Source: Polytrichum commune (taxonomy: Eukaryota; Streptophyta; Polytrichopsida; Polytrichales; Polytrichaceae). Taken from it: 64,000 bases of DNA. This document shows, in pieces, positions 12,059 to 24,183 of the stretch. Made by a program: the position numbers and the translations under genes. Under the pieces are notes generated by a model. It saw only the letters and a program-made list of their open reading frames with translations, was not told the origin of the DNA and did no database searches. How positions within the stretch are numbered: position 1 is the first letter of the stretch; every line of letters begins with the position of its first letter. The stretch spans positions 6,576,501 through 6,640,500 of the forward strand of contig OX485807.1 in assembly GCA_950295325.1 (NCBI GenBank), written 5' to 3'.

Positions 12059-12277
12059 CCACACTAATATGATCTTTAATGTCACTTACTATTTGCAGTC
12101 ACACATTGCTATGTATTTTTATTCAAAATTTCACCAAGTAAAGATGTTAATGTTCTATAATGTTTAAACAACCAATTTGACCTTTGTTGGCAGAAAGTGA
12201 GATGTACAAGAATCAATTATAGCATTGCGTGATAATTCCAGATAGTAAGTGACATTGAATACAATATTTAGTGTGGA
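12059..12277. mobile_element. 219-bp MITE with CCACACTAA terminal inverted repeats
   Basis: The left end CCACACTAATAT...AATGTCACTTACTAT is mirrored by the right end ATAGTAAGTGACATT...ATTTAGTGTGG. Related sequence with the same ATTTAGTGTCACTTACT core and ACCAAGTAAAG interior occurs at 20827-20985, and weaker relatives at about 17070 and 43270. No transposase. Confidence 0.6.
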
Positions 12278-13012
12278 CCGACATGTGCAAATAAGTTACC
12301 CCGCACAAATTAATTGGCATTCCATGCTATTTAATGTTTATTATCATAGTAACAAACTTGGTCTAGGGGTCCAATTAAAGTTACATAGACCAAATTTATA
12401 GTGGACCGTGGTACATCTAATGAACAATAAACACCAACTTTGCAAATCATTGTATTCTTATGTATATCGATTACAACAAGTGTTTAGTATTAAATTTTTG
12501 TTTGATTATTATGTAACCTATCTACCAATCATGTTGTTGAGTAGCATGCAAACAATGGGATCTTATTAGGTACATCCATTGTTTTTGGTACTAAAGTGAT
12601 CTTCATGAAGGCCTCCCAATTCATGTGTCTTTGTGTAGTGCTTTATTTGTACACCGTGCCACCTCAATGCAAATTAACTAATTCATTTCCCAACATATAG
12701 GGATGATAAGGTGACAACTTACCAAGGGAAGGGTGAAAACATTGAGAATCATACTATGCCTTGATGGCTTCCATTTAAATCAATATGACCCTTAATTTAG
12801 AGTGAGGGACTTGATTTGGTTTAGTGGGAATGAAATAACAACAAACTTGGGAGGGGAATGTTCTTACTACACCTTTTTAGTATGTGTTGTGAGCTTCAAC
12901 ACTCCAAACATTGGCGTTTAGCACAATAATTCCTCATTTGGGTATAACTTCATTTAGAGGTTAAAGTTGTATTTAGGTTGTATTTAGAGGTTAAACTTCA
13001 TTTAGGTCCAAA
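12278..13012. other. Gene-free interval
   Basis: AT-rich intergenic DNA. Nothing identified. Confidence 0.45.
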
Positions 13013-13432
13013 GGCCGTCCCAACAAACCTCCAAAATCATGTAGTGTGGTCACTTATCCTCAAGTGTATATGTGACCGGGCCCTCAACCAAATTATATTT
13101 CAATGAATTTCTATCCATGCGGATCCTCATGCATGATAATATAGAATAAATCAACGGTTGTGAACATTCAGAGTGCCACAGTCTCCCAGTTTTGTGTTAA
13201 GCCTACCTCCAAGAGGTGGTTTTTGAAAATAGTCCAAGTGACCACGAAACATTATCCATTTGATACCAATAGGAATCCATGTAGACTTCACCATGCATCT
13301 TGCATTTACATACTCCGTTGGTCCCTCAAGCGTAGTGTGGACCAAACTTGGACCGGCTCCACCTTTTCCACCAATGAGAGTGCTCGAACTGAACTGGTCA
13401 CGGGCTCTCAGTCTCGTGTGTGAAGTGGTCCC
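13013..13432. mobile_element. Truncated inverse copy of the 8451-8963 repeat
   Basis: Reverse-complement match to 8451-8890: shared blocks include GGCCGTCCCAAC, ATGTAGTGTGGTCAC and GTGTGTGAAGTGG. Only one terminal end is present. Confidence 0.6.
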
Positions 13433-13440
13433 GAGGTCCT

Positions 13441-13836
13441 GAATCCAGGTAGTATCAGGCACCAAACGTCAAATAGTAGTAACCAAATAAATCCCGCCCA
13501 TCTCATATTTCAAGCGGTGAAGTACGATAGTGCGGACTTTTGAAGCTTTAACTTAAGTTTAGGGCAGGGTCCACCTGTGCGGAGTTTGAATGCCGAACCC
13601 GAGGTCCATCATTAAACTAAAGGCTCCACTAATTAATTAACTGAGGTCCCGCTGAATCCAGGTAGTATCAGGCACCAACCCATCAACACCAAACCAAAGT
13701 AACCAAATTAATAAGGCCCATCCAGTATTTTAAGCGGGTGAAGTACGATAGTGTGGACTTTGGGAGCTTTTAAGTTAAGTCGGGTGCAGGGTCGGCCTGT
13801 GCGGAGTTTGAATGCCGAGCCCGAGGTCCATTAAAT
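13441..13836. repeat. Tandem duplication, two units of about 200 bp
   Basis: Both units start with GAATCCAGGTAGTATCAGGC and share GTGAAGTACGATAGTG and TGTGCGGAGTTTGAATGCCG. The second unit starts near 13652. Divergence between the units is modest. A run of about 25 A lies just downstream (13903-13927). Confidence 0.75.
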
Positions 13837-13943
13837 CGACTCAAAGAGACCGACCGACCGCAGCTTGAAGTACACCAAGAGCCCATGTTTCCCACCTCGC
13901 CCAAAAAAAAAAAAAAAAAAAAAAAAACCCTCCCAATCAATGA

Positions 13944-14397
13944 CCGGGGAGAACCGGCAGTTAGTTACAGATGAACCGGTCGAGTTTGAGAAATAATCGG
14001 TTGAAGTTCAAGACTGCAGGAAAATCACCCATCGTTTTAGAGGAATCTATACAAGAATATACCCAATTTAATAAAGGAAAACCGGAGGGTGTCAACATGT
14101 AACCAGTTGGACTTTCAAACACTAGGATATTGGTTGGTTCAGAGATCGGGGAGACTTTTGGGCATCATCAATTGAGATCATCCGAGTGTTTGCAAGTCCA
14201 ACCGGTTGCATGTTCACATCCTCCGGTTTTCCTTTATTAAATTGAGGGTAAATTCTATAGATTCCTCTCAAATGATTGGTAATTTTCCTGCAGTCTTAAA
14301 CTTCAACCGGTTATTTCTCAAACTCAACCGGTTCATCTGTAACCAACTGCCGGTTCTCCCCGATCATAGGGCCGGTTATGCCCAAAAATCTCCCTGA
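13944..14397. mobile_element. AACCGGTT-family fold-back element, two opposed arms
   Basis: Left arm (13944-14115) and right arm (14190-14366) are inverted copies: the left starts CCGGGGAGAACCGGCAG and the right ends CTGCCGGTTCTCCCCG. AACCGGTT occurs repeatedly in both. It shows that the single-arm copies elsewhere are halves of a larger hairpin. Non-coding. Confidence 0.7.
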
Positions 14398-14593
14398 TCA
14401 CTGCTCCCAATGTGGGGCGGGTGGGTGGGCATTCAATCAAATGGGCAACATGTGAGAAGCCCACATGGGTGTGTTAGTACAATGTTTATTGAGCCCATCC
14501 ACTCACTCAGCCTGCAGTGAGTGGCCCGGCTGCTTCCTCGATGTGCACCAACTTGTATATAAATTATGTATAATTAATTAACAATCTCCCGGC

Positions 14594-15810
14594 CTAAGTC
14601 GTGCCGTTTGTAAAGGGGATGGATACAGTTGCCCCACATGCCACTATACAATATCAATTTGCAAACGGCCGCACAACTTGTCAACTCCCCAAGTCCCTTC
14701 CTCTACGATTCCATGATGACCCCGGCTTTTGAAGTAGTACTAAGAGGAAGAAGAAGAAGTTGTTGTTACGGTGCATTTTCGTGTGCCGGCGAAGTCCGTG
14801 AAAACCCCTGCACGACAAGAATTGGGGCCACCGCTCCCAGTGTTCCACCTGGAAGTGTGTGTTGTTTTCACTGGAAGGGGGGTGGAGGGAGTGGTGTTCC
14901 GAGTGGACATTAACTTCTCTTACATAATGGCCCGATACAAACGTACTGACCTGATTGGTTATCTCCCTCCCTCCTACCTGCCTGCATGAACACATGAGGG
15001 GTTTGGCCATAGGTAGTTAGGGGTAAGTGACTTCAAAAGTTTGGAGTATTTATATATTTTTGTTTCGACCATATCTAAGTCAATTTGCTAAGCCATGGTC
15101 TAAGTCATGCCGATGTAGGTCGTGCCGTTTGTAAAGGGGAGGGATACAGTCGCCCCACATGGCAGTATCAATATTCAAACGGCCGCATGACTTGTCAACT
15201 CCCGAAGTCCCTTAATCTACGATTCCATGACGACCCCGGCTTTTGTAGTACTAAGAAGTTGTTACGGTGCACTTTCATGTGCCGGCGAAGTCCGTGAAAA
15301 CCCCTACACGACAAAAATTTGGCCACCGCTCCCACTCCACATGGAAGTGTGTGTCGTTTTCACTAGAAGGGGGTGGAGGGAGTGGCAGTCCAAGTGGACA
15401 TAAACCTGTTATGCAATGTCCCGGTACAAACATACTGACATGATTACTTATTTCCCTCCCGCCCGCATGAACACATGAGGGGTTTGGTTTTAGAAAGTTA
15501 GGGGTAAGTGACTTCAGAATTTTGGAGTATTTTATGTTGTTTTGTTTTGACCATGCCTAAGTCAATTTGCTAAGCCAATCATGATAGTTGTTAATCCAAA
15601 AGGACTCCACAAATAGGCTAAATCAACCAAAGGGGTTGGTTTAAGCACCCTCTATCTTAGAGTCCACTTGAAGGAAGTGGTAGTCCAAGTGCACAAAGAC
15701 GGGTTTCCGAGTGACCCGGTAAAAGCTTATTAACATAATTAATAACCCCCTTCCCTCAATTGCATTAACCACGAGGGGTTTGGTTTCCTAACACGTGCTG
15801 AGGGGATACT
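14594..15810. repeat. Tandem array of a unit of about 520 bp, about 2.4 copies
   Basis: Unit 1 (from about 14594) and unit 2 (from about 15116) share TCGTGCCGTTTGTAAAGGGG, TCTACGATTCCATGA and CCGGCGAAGTCCGTGAAAA, and both end in a conserved TAAGTCAATTTGCTAAGCCA tail. A third, partial unit (about 15655-15810) keeps the AAGTGGTAGTCCAAGTG and GAGGGGTTTGGTTT blocks. The open frames in unit 1 are not preserved in unit 2, so it is not coding. Confidence 0.75.
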
Positions 15811-17886
15811 GATATACGACATGCTCCTCATGTGGGTTGGTTGTTAATTCCACCAAGTTTGAGTTCACTATACTACTTTGGAGTCCCTAATATAGGGGTT
15901 ATTTTATCCTAAAATTAAAAAAAATGGGCTCTATAGATAATGAAGCTCTTTGATATCCTAGAATATATGTCGTAGATTTTATAGATTCAAAATTTTTGAC
16001 TGGAGATGTTGTAATTTAAGAAGTGACTATAATTGAAATAAATCAATCTTCTTGTTTGAAGGAGACAATGGAAAAGGGAATTGAGTCCCATAGTTATCGA
16101 TATCATTCTATGTAAATGATTTTGTAATCACTAAGTGGCCACTAGAGAAGATGGCATAGGACACTTGTTACGACACACGATAGCTCATGAAGGCCATTAT
16201 GATTACCATATTGCATTGTTTTTTAATGCCAAATTAAACAACTATATATTGTAGCATGTCCAAGTGGACATCATCATGTTTTGGAATATCCTTTCAAGAA
16301 TACCTCAATCTAATTATGGGTTCCCCACTTGCAAAAACCACGAGAAATCAAGAGATCACTCATTTGGTAAAGTCTCTTGACACCTACAATGAAGGAGAAT
16401 GAAAACACACACAAAAACATGATATAGCCCGTACACTCCTAATTTTAGTTGAATTGGGATTAGAGGCCTCGATTTAGTCTAACGGATTCAAAATGAAATG
16501 TATTGACAACAACATATATAACATTGCTTAACAAGTTTGCTCTTGCATTACATAGCATTACTAAGCAACTAGATGATGGTCTCTTTCAACTTGAATACCA
16601 TTCATTTTACTACATAAAGTTGGATGTTGGACATTTTTGAGGTTGTCTCACTAGCATGTTTTAGAGTTCTAAAAATCATGAACTGTCAATGGCATTCCTT
16701 GGGGCCCACATGGAACGGTGACTCGCCTTTCCATTGCTAACCTTGTTGCCTAGGAATAGTGCCCATGCATTTGGGCCTACGTTACTATGGTACCACACAA
16801 CAGTTTGTTACAACGATCCAATAGGCTACTTGGTGTTGTTTATAAGTTACCCTTCCCTTTTAAAAAGAAGATCTAAGGCTATAAGCTTACTAACAACCAT
16901 CATTATGAAACTTGGGAGAAACATGGTTTTACTCCACCCCCATGGTCCTATGTGTTGTACTAAAAACCAAAATGCCCACAAAGATCATATAAACATTACA
17001 ACAAGTTTATGACTTATTACCTTGGATTAAATAACAAACCGCCAAGTACAGTTGACTACAATGGCACCAAATATGGTATTTAGTGTCACTCACTTTTTTA
17101 GAATTATGCAAGGCCATAACTTCTTGCTATAGATTTCCTTTGCCTCCCAAAAACATGAAATAGGTTATATAAGACAATACACAACAAAAGGTACATTCTT
17201 AGCAAAAAAAATTATAGTAAGTGACCCTATATACCACAAGCGGTGCACATAGACGGTCGAGGTTGGGGTTTGGGAATGGCCCAATGAAAACATGGCACCG
17301 TAAATTTGCATCTACTATTCGCCCACTTGCATAAACCCATGACTCATGAGGCATCACCATGAGACATGCCATGTCTATGACATGAAAACACACTGACAAT
17401 GCCCATATGGGCTGGTCTGCTTAATTATAGACACATGTTCCCCGATACACGTTGTCATTGGGTTCCCCAAGTTCCCCAAGTTCCCATATCGTAATGTGGA
17501 ATGGAACGGATGAACCCTATCCAACCAACTCCTAATATACAATTGAACGAGTGCGGAATTTATCCACGGAGTTGGCGGGAAGCCCTAGGAGGCTAATAAT
17601 AAAACGGCTCCTTCATCCACCACCATTGAACAATCTCCGAGAATATGTTATGGGAATCCTCTTTATTTGGCCCCAAGTTGCTTCTGGATATAAGGATCCG
17701 GAGCACCCCCCCCCACCCCCCCAACCACTGCTTATTGTTAACATACTATCCTCAGTAGTATTTGTGTTAGTTTATAATTAATTTTTTATAGTGAACTGTT
17801 TATGTAGATTAAATTCTGTTCTCCTCTTACCATTTTGGGTCCACGTCAGCTGCCAACTGGGCCATGCCTAGGTCATGAGACAGTTT
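15811..17886. other. Gene-free interval
   Basis: AT-rich DNA with no exon supported. A long C-rich tract sits at about 17706-17731. Confidence 0.45.
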
Positions 17887-18262
17887 AGAGTAGAGGCGCC
17901 CGTAACCGATCACTTAAGAGATTTTGCGCCAAATTTGGAAAAGCATAAGGCAATGCGATTTATTCTCCTATGTAGGGAGATAGTAATCAGGAGGTTGGCA
18001 AGTTTTTCGGTCATTTTATTCCCTAGATTGAAATTACTGTGAGTTTTTGAAGCCAAAAGTTGGTTTGAACATATTATCAATGTTGAGAGTTTGTCATAAC
18101 CGCTCATTCCTCCTCACTTTAGCATTGTAAAGCAAGACGTGTGTCATTGCACTATTCTTTCAGCCCGATCGATTTTCAGTCCCAACTTGATTGGAATTGT
18201 GGTATCCTATAGATTGTTGATGGGGTCTTGATAAGGAATAGGCTCCTCTACTATATGTAGAA
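17887..18262. mobile_element. AGTAGAGGCGCC-ended MITE, copy 1
   Basis: Starts at AGTAGAGGCGCCCGTAACCG and ends at GGCTCCTCTACT, an imperfect terminal inverted repeat. Copies at 27246-27594 and 63154-63523 share the interior (ATTGAAATTACTGTGA, GAAGCCAAAAGTTGG). About 370 bp, non-coding. Confidence 0.7.
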
Positions 18263-18296
18263 ATCGGCCATAATTAACATTGTTAGAGGCAATGAA

Positions 18297-18488
18297 TGGG
18301 GAGAATTGGTTGCTAATTATAGATGAATCGGTTGGAAGTCAAGCCTTCATGAAAATTATTGATCATTTTAGGGCAGTTTAAGGAATAGACTTAAAATTAA
18401 TGAAGGAAAATCAAAAGATGTCGACATGTAACATCTTGGACTTGGAAATACTAGGTACTTGATTGATTATGCCTAAAAATCTCCTTGG
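18297..18488. mobile_element. AACCGGTT-family repeat, single arm
   Basis: Runs from GGGGAGAATTGG to ATGCCTAAAAATCTCCTTGG and matches the other arms of the family, with most CCGG sites decayed. Confidence 0.6.
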
Positions 18489-18576
18489 ATACTAGAGTTA
18501 TTTGCAAAGTACCTAAAAGAGGGAAGCAAGAATGGATTCGATCCCTTCTTTGATAAAACTTTCTATTTGGAGTTTG

Positions 18577-18899
18577 CTCGGGGGGGGGGGGGTAATAGGT
18601 GCGAACAATCATTATTTTATAGGGGGGTATTACTTTCAATTCTCTTCTTTTTTTCACATGCTATCATTATGTAAATTTCTACTTTGGGTTAATAGGAAAA
18701 TGGCTTGCATTACTTATAATTCCAAATTACCTATTATTCCATACCCTATAGTACTTTAAAGATGTCCAGTGCCATTTTTGATACCCTATACTACTCTTAA
18801 GTCCATTTATATTTTTTTGCCCCCATGTTTTAAAAATACTCTATCATTTGTTCGCACGTATATTGCCACTCCAACCAATGACTACCCCCCCCCCCCAAG
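18577..18899. mobile_element. hAT-like MITE, G/C-tract ended, copy 1
   Basis: A 323-bp element starting CTCGGGGG and ending CCCCCAAG, flanked by the perfect 8-bp duplication GGAGTTTG (18569-18576 and 18900-18907). The interior is a close reverse-complement match to 32700-33041. No transposase is encoded. The 8-bp duplication fits the hAT superfamily; the G-tract ends are unusual for it. Confidence 0.85.
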
Positions 18900-19568
18900 G
18901 GAGTTTGTCAACTCGTCATGTGTCGGAGCTTATTTTGAAAGTTGGGTGAAACTTTTGGGACCCCCTCTTTTTACTTCTCAAGCTTTTGAGAGAATTTGAA
19001 GATTTAAAATAGGGTATGCGCACGGGACCCACCATCCCATGCAAGGCTAGCTTGGCCCACCCTTTTTGGTAGAACATGCTAGGAGAGACAATTCCACTCT
19101 TTATGTATGGTAAATTTAAGCATCGAGGAAAACTTGGGTGACTTTGTGCTATTCTCATAAACTCAAGGTTTGGGACTAAACCCATGGTTTCATACGCTTT
19201 ACTTTACGAATAACTCTTCTACTTGGAGGAGAAACTTGCCTACTTAGGGCCAGGCCACTTCACCTTACAGCCGAAGGTCGAGAGGTTGTCGATTTCCACC
19301 AATCAAATTGCAAGAAACCAATAATTCGGCCTCTCAACCCTTCACACTAGAGGCCAAAGCCCAAAGGCCGTCGCTCTCCCAAATGCCTACATGGCATGGT
19401 TGTTTGACCAAGGCGACAAACTCTCAAAGGAAGTTTGGGTCAGACATGAATGGAAACCCAAACTATGATTGAGGGGCCGTCGATTTCTTTTTTGTAAGAA
19501 AATAAAAAACTAACAAGATCTTGGCTGTTAGATCTTGGGTTTGGACTTTGGGCTTGGCCTTTGGAGGC

Positions 19569-19770
19569 TCCACACTACGGCCGCCCAAGTCAAGAGGTTG
19601 TGGGAGTTCATGGCCAAAGGGTTGGACTTTGGAGCTTGGCATTTGGAAGCTTCACAGTACTATGCCCAACCGAAGACTCCAGAACCTATATGCCGATTTC
19701 TTTGGACTGTCAACAAAGTTTGGCCATTCAATCCCACACAACCTCTCAACTTGGACGGCCATAGTGTGAA
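19569..19770. repeat. Imperfect inverted repeat, arms of about 38 bp
   Basis: The left arm (about 19569-19605) has CACACTACGGCCGCCCAAG, and the right arm (about 19733-19770) has the mirrored CTTGGACGGCCATAGTGTG. The region is also rich in TTTGGAGGCTCCAC-like words. No exon. Confidence 0.55.
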
Positions 19771-19799
19771 GCGGCCCATAGTATTGCACAATCCTAATG

Positions 19800-20974
19800 A
19801 CTAATGAGTTGCGACTAACGAAAGTTGACTCAGTTGGAACAGAAAGGATGAGTCGCATGCTCTGATCACACCAAACTTTCCGTCCGGTTCCAGCCGTGAA
19901 ATCATTTGGGGATTATGTTCAGAAATAGATGTTGGCCCACCATTTTTCACACTGTTACAGCCAGAGATGCCGATGAATGGTGTTGGAACTGGCCGGTGCG
20001 ATCAACCCCTCACCGCTCCATTCTCAAATCGGCAGTTGATGAAATTAGAATCCCAAATCTGCTCCACGATTTGGACGGTCACCCACCACCTGACCTAGTC
20101 ACCGACTGTGGGAATTAAGAAGGAGCGAGCTTCCATTGCTAACTTAGATTGTCTTGCTCTTTGGGCTTGCCTGGGTCATGAAGGCCCCGCCTTCTACCAA
20201 CTCTCTCCCATATATCTATCTATCTATCTATTTGCGGTTATTAAGGGGTGGATGGGTCTCAAACAATTGCTTTTTCCAACTAGCCCGTTTCTCCTCGGAT
20301 ATGAAACGTGTGATCGACGGAGGAGCACCTTAAACCCAAGACAACACCCTCCAAATTTGGCAACATAAAAGTGCATGTTGATTTGAGAATGTTCACTGCG
20401 TGAGCATCGAGGTCCCCTAACAGTTTTGGGTGTCAAGTTATGTTGACTATGAAGCTTACAATGATGGTTATCATGTTTTGACCACACAATCAATCTCATT
20501 TGAACACTTTCCTTTTGTTAAGGTAGAAACAACCGAATGAGAAGAGAGAATAAACGTTGACTTCAATGGGATCAGCGTGATTGAAATGTGTGTTCGATCC
20601 ACCTTTGGTATTATGAGTAGGAAAAACTCAATGACCACTACCAGTGCACTGGACTAGGGGTAGAAATGCTTATTGTGTGGACCAATTTACATATGTGATA
20701 GCATTTTGTACCAAGCCTTGGGGTGTACACTCAAATTAGGTGTCAAAGTGGGACTGCATCCATGGAATCTCAAAGAGTAACAATACCAATAAGCTTGGCT
20801 CACAACTTTTGATGGATCGGGACATCTATTATGGTGTTTAGTGTCACTTACTAATTGGATTTACACTAAGTTGTAGCGTCTACCTTATAACGTTCAGTTT
20901 TTACCAAGTAAAGTCATTCATGTTCTACAATGTCCATGCTACCCATCGAACTTTTATGGTAGAAAGAAAATGTG

Positions 20975-21047
<73 letters not shown>

Positions 21048-21960
21048 AAAATAGCTTTATAAGATGTGTGGTAAAATAAATTTCTAGTGGTTTCTTAAGA
21101 ATTATCAAAACAAAGGAGCTCTAACATAATACACATACCTTGTTCCAACTTAGCAAGAGCATGGATACCTATATTTGAGTGGTATGTGGTTTAAGTGAGG
21201 ATCTAAGAATGGACACCAAAAGGACATGTGTTTGAAAGACAGTGGATTACTTGCTTAAATATGCTAATTATTAAAGGCCTAATAATCAACATGATAAAAA
21301 AAAATTGTGGGGGGGGGGAATATGATTAATTAATGAGCACGAGAATATTCACTTTGATAGCGATTGAGGTATTCATATGAGATTTGGAAATTGTGAAGCA
21401 AATGGTCACAACCACAACTTGAATTTACTAATCATCTTGCACTAATTATGTGTTTCATATCCTACGAGTATAGATAGAAACATATGAACACCACACTTTT
21501 ACCTTACGTCACCATCAAAAGGATCACTTTCGTATGGTTACAAATACGAAAATAATATTTCTACTTCTATAATAAATTTATATGTAAAAGGATATCATGT
21601 TCAAGAATCTACTAATTGGGGGTGCACACTGCACATGGCCTTTGGTGCATTAACTAGAAAACCCTATGGTTCTAGCAAATACTCCAGATATAGACATGCC
21701 ATGATTACCAATCTCACATGCTCCCTCACGATTCCCCAAAAAAATTCATGCTCAACTTACATGTTCACATCATAAAACGACCAAACTCATGACTAACCTC
21801 TATTGAGGCCGAAAATAAAAAGAAGAACTCTTTGGACATGATAAATACACATTCCTTTGTGTTTATTTATATGTCATAACAAGGTAGAGACAACCTATAC
21901 CATTTTATTGTTTTGAAACTTAACAATGTGTATTTCAACTTCTATAAACGACCTCTTGAC
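19800..21960. other. Gene-free interval
   Basis: Contains a relative of the CCACACTAA MITE at about 20827-20985 and the TG microsatellite listed separately. No coding exon supported. Confidence 0.45.
20972..21045. repeat. (TA)n(TG)n microsatellite
   Basis: A short TA run followed by about 28 TG dinucleotides at the degraded end of a CCACACTAA-type MITE relative. Confidence 0.95.
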
Positions 21961-21968
21961 GATAATTC

Positions 21969-23236
21969 GGGGGACACTAAGTACCCCCCACGAACTAATA
22001 GGGATTCCATATTCGGGCGGGGGCAGCCCTCCCACGAAATTTCTGGCCCCGCCCGGATATTTTCCAAACCCGCCCGAAAATAGCTGCCCGCCCCGCCCGA
22101 AAACGAAAAAAACATTGCTCTTCCATTCTTGAAGGCCGCTTGACTACAAATCCCATATTGAGTGCACTTCACCTTCAAGGTCTCAAATCCAATATATATG
22201 TGCACTTCCACCTAGTAAATAAGGCATTAAATGGGATTTCATTCCGGAGGTGAAACCATCAACCAAGAATGTAATTAACTTGCAAGTCAAAAAATTAGAA
22301 AATCCTCATCAACATTGAGGTTATAATATTTATGACTTCCCATTTGAAATTGTCTTCGTCATTCTTAAATGACACTTAAATTTAGTGTGCTGATGTGGTA
22401 TGTATATTTTATAATATTTTAGATAATTCTGTCAAGAATATTCATACGCACTTATTCTAATTAAGTGTGATTTAATGTAATTATATCTAATTAATTCTGA
22501 TTAATCCTAATTAATCCCAAATAAATCAGAAAGTATTCTTTCCAAATTAAGTAAGACTAATTAATCCTAAAATTTAATTACTGGAATTAACTCCAATTAA
22601 GTCCAATCAATTTCAGTAATTACAATACTCAATTTTTATATCCAGTAAGCCTAATTAACCCTAAAATTTAATTAATGGAATTAACTCCAATTAAATCCGG
22701 TAATTAAAATAATTTATTAATTAGTTCCATTAAGTATATTTTATAAATAAGTGCGTATGAATATTCTTGACAGAATCATCTAAAATATTATAAAATATAC
22801 ATACCACATCAGCACACTAAATTTAAGTGTCATTTAAGAATGACGAAGACAATTTCAAATGGTAAGTCATAAATATTATAACCTCAATGTTGATGAGGAT
22901 TTTCTAATTTTTTGACTTGCAAGTTAATTACATTCTTGGTTGATGGTTTCACCTCCGGAATGAAATCCCATTTAATGCCTTATTTACTAGGTGGAAGTGC
23001 ACATATATATTGGATTTGAGACCTTGAAGGTGAAGTGCACTCAATATGGGATTTGTAGTCAAGCGGCCTTCAAGAATGGAAGAGCAATGTTTTTTTCGTT
23101 TTCGGGCGGGGCGGGCAGCTATTTTTGGGCGGGTTTGGAAAATATCCGGGCGGGGCCAGAAATTTCGTGGGAGGGCTGCCCCCGCCCGAATATAGAATCC
23201 CTATTAGTTCGTGGGGGGGGTACTTAGCATCCCCCC
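21969..23236. mobile_element. 1.27-kb fold-back transposon with 8-bp target duplication
   Basis: Two inverted arms of about 480 bp, nearly identical, surround an AT-rich centre (about 22455-22735). The flanks are the perfect direct repeat GATAATTC (21961-21968 and 23237-23244). The ends read GGGGGACACTAAGTACCCCC and its near mirror. Each arm opens with a GC-rich block containing five or so GGGCGGG/CCCGCCC words, then AT-rich sequence. It has no transposase. The open frame seen in both arms is just the repeat read twice. A diverged solo arm is at about 28770-29115. Confidence 0.9.
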
Positions 23237-23710
23237 GATAATTCTAATACCATACTAATACCATATTGATTCCAAGATAAATTTACATGGATATGAAAGA
23301 CAAAAGAGCAAGTTTATTCTCAAACACCCATACCATGTCTGCACTATAAAAGAAAGTGAATACAAACCTCACTATATAGAGTACATACCCGATCGGTGTT
23401 GAAATAATTTTAGGTTGACAAGTCGGCGAATGGTTGTAAGGCGGGACACATGACATGAGAATGCTTGGTCAACACATTCTAATGTTATAGACAGCTATGG
23501 TGATGACGATGTGCTTCTCAATTGTACAATTCGAATTCACTATCCATATTATGACGAGGTCAACAGCCAAATCTTCTCCATACCAACAAATTGATTTGAG
23601 GGCGTGTGGTCGGATACATGGAGGCTTCATCCTCTATATACTTGATCGTGTGGTCTTGAAGAATAGCCCATTAGAGCAAAAATAGATTGGATCTTTAAAA
23701 TGAACCTAAC

Positions 23711-23855
23711 GTAACATTATTCAGATCCATAACATTGTTCTATGGGATTGACAATATTCCCACAATTAAAGTCTTAAAGTGAGAAATATTTGGAAATATT
23801 TCGTGAAATATTGTTAGTCTCACAGAACGATGTTATGAATCTGAATAATGTTATG
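23711..23855. mobile_element. Small hairpin MITE, copy B
   Basis: The left end TAACATTATTCAGATCCAT and right end ATGAATCTGAATAATGTTATG are inverted. It matches copy A at 7789-7899 and includes extra palindromic interior (GAAATATTTGGAAATATTTC). Confidence 0.75.
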
Positions 23856-24016
23856 ACCTTGAACTTGAATCCATTTTGTGTTCATATTTGTTTTTTTCAT
23901 ATATATATATATATAATTATAATTTTATAAGTGTCATGAGGTGACACTTATGATGACATCATTGATCTTTAGTGCAACGCCTCAAAATAAGGTAAGTAAC
24001 ACTTCTATACAGTGCA

Positions 24017-24183
24017 TGGGACGTTTTTGGGCATATAGAGTTGGTCAAGATCCTAACGATTCTAAATTCAACCGGTTACATGTTGACATCTTATGGTTTT
24101 GCTTTCATTCATTTGAAGTATATTCTTTTATAAATTCCTTTGAAATGATCAGAGCATTACCACCCATAGAAGACTGAATTGAA
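24017..24183. mobile_element. AACCGGTT-family repeat, partial
   Basis: Shares CGTTTTTGGGCATA and AACCGGTTACATGTTGACAT with the family. Truncated at the right. Confidence 0.5.

Noticed and set aside
13441-13836. tRNA-derived SINE
   Set aside because: A box-B-like word is visible on the minus strand, but no matching A box, tail or target duplication could be shown.
14629-15010. Protein gene in the 520-bp tandem unit
   Set aside because: Frameshifts and stops fall differently in the second unit, so no frame is maintained.
20972-21045. Possible CRISPR-like or regulatory array
   Set aside because: It is a plain TG microsatellite; no spacer-repeat pattern exists anywhere in the window.
21942-23227. 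Two nearly identical open frames of 78-89 codons as a duplicated gene
   Set aside because: They are the same sequence read from the two inverted arms of a fold-back transposon. The peptide has no domain, and the diverged arm at 28765 does not preserve it.
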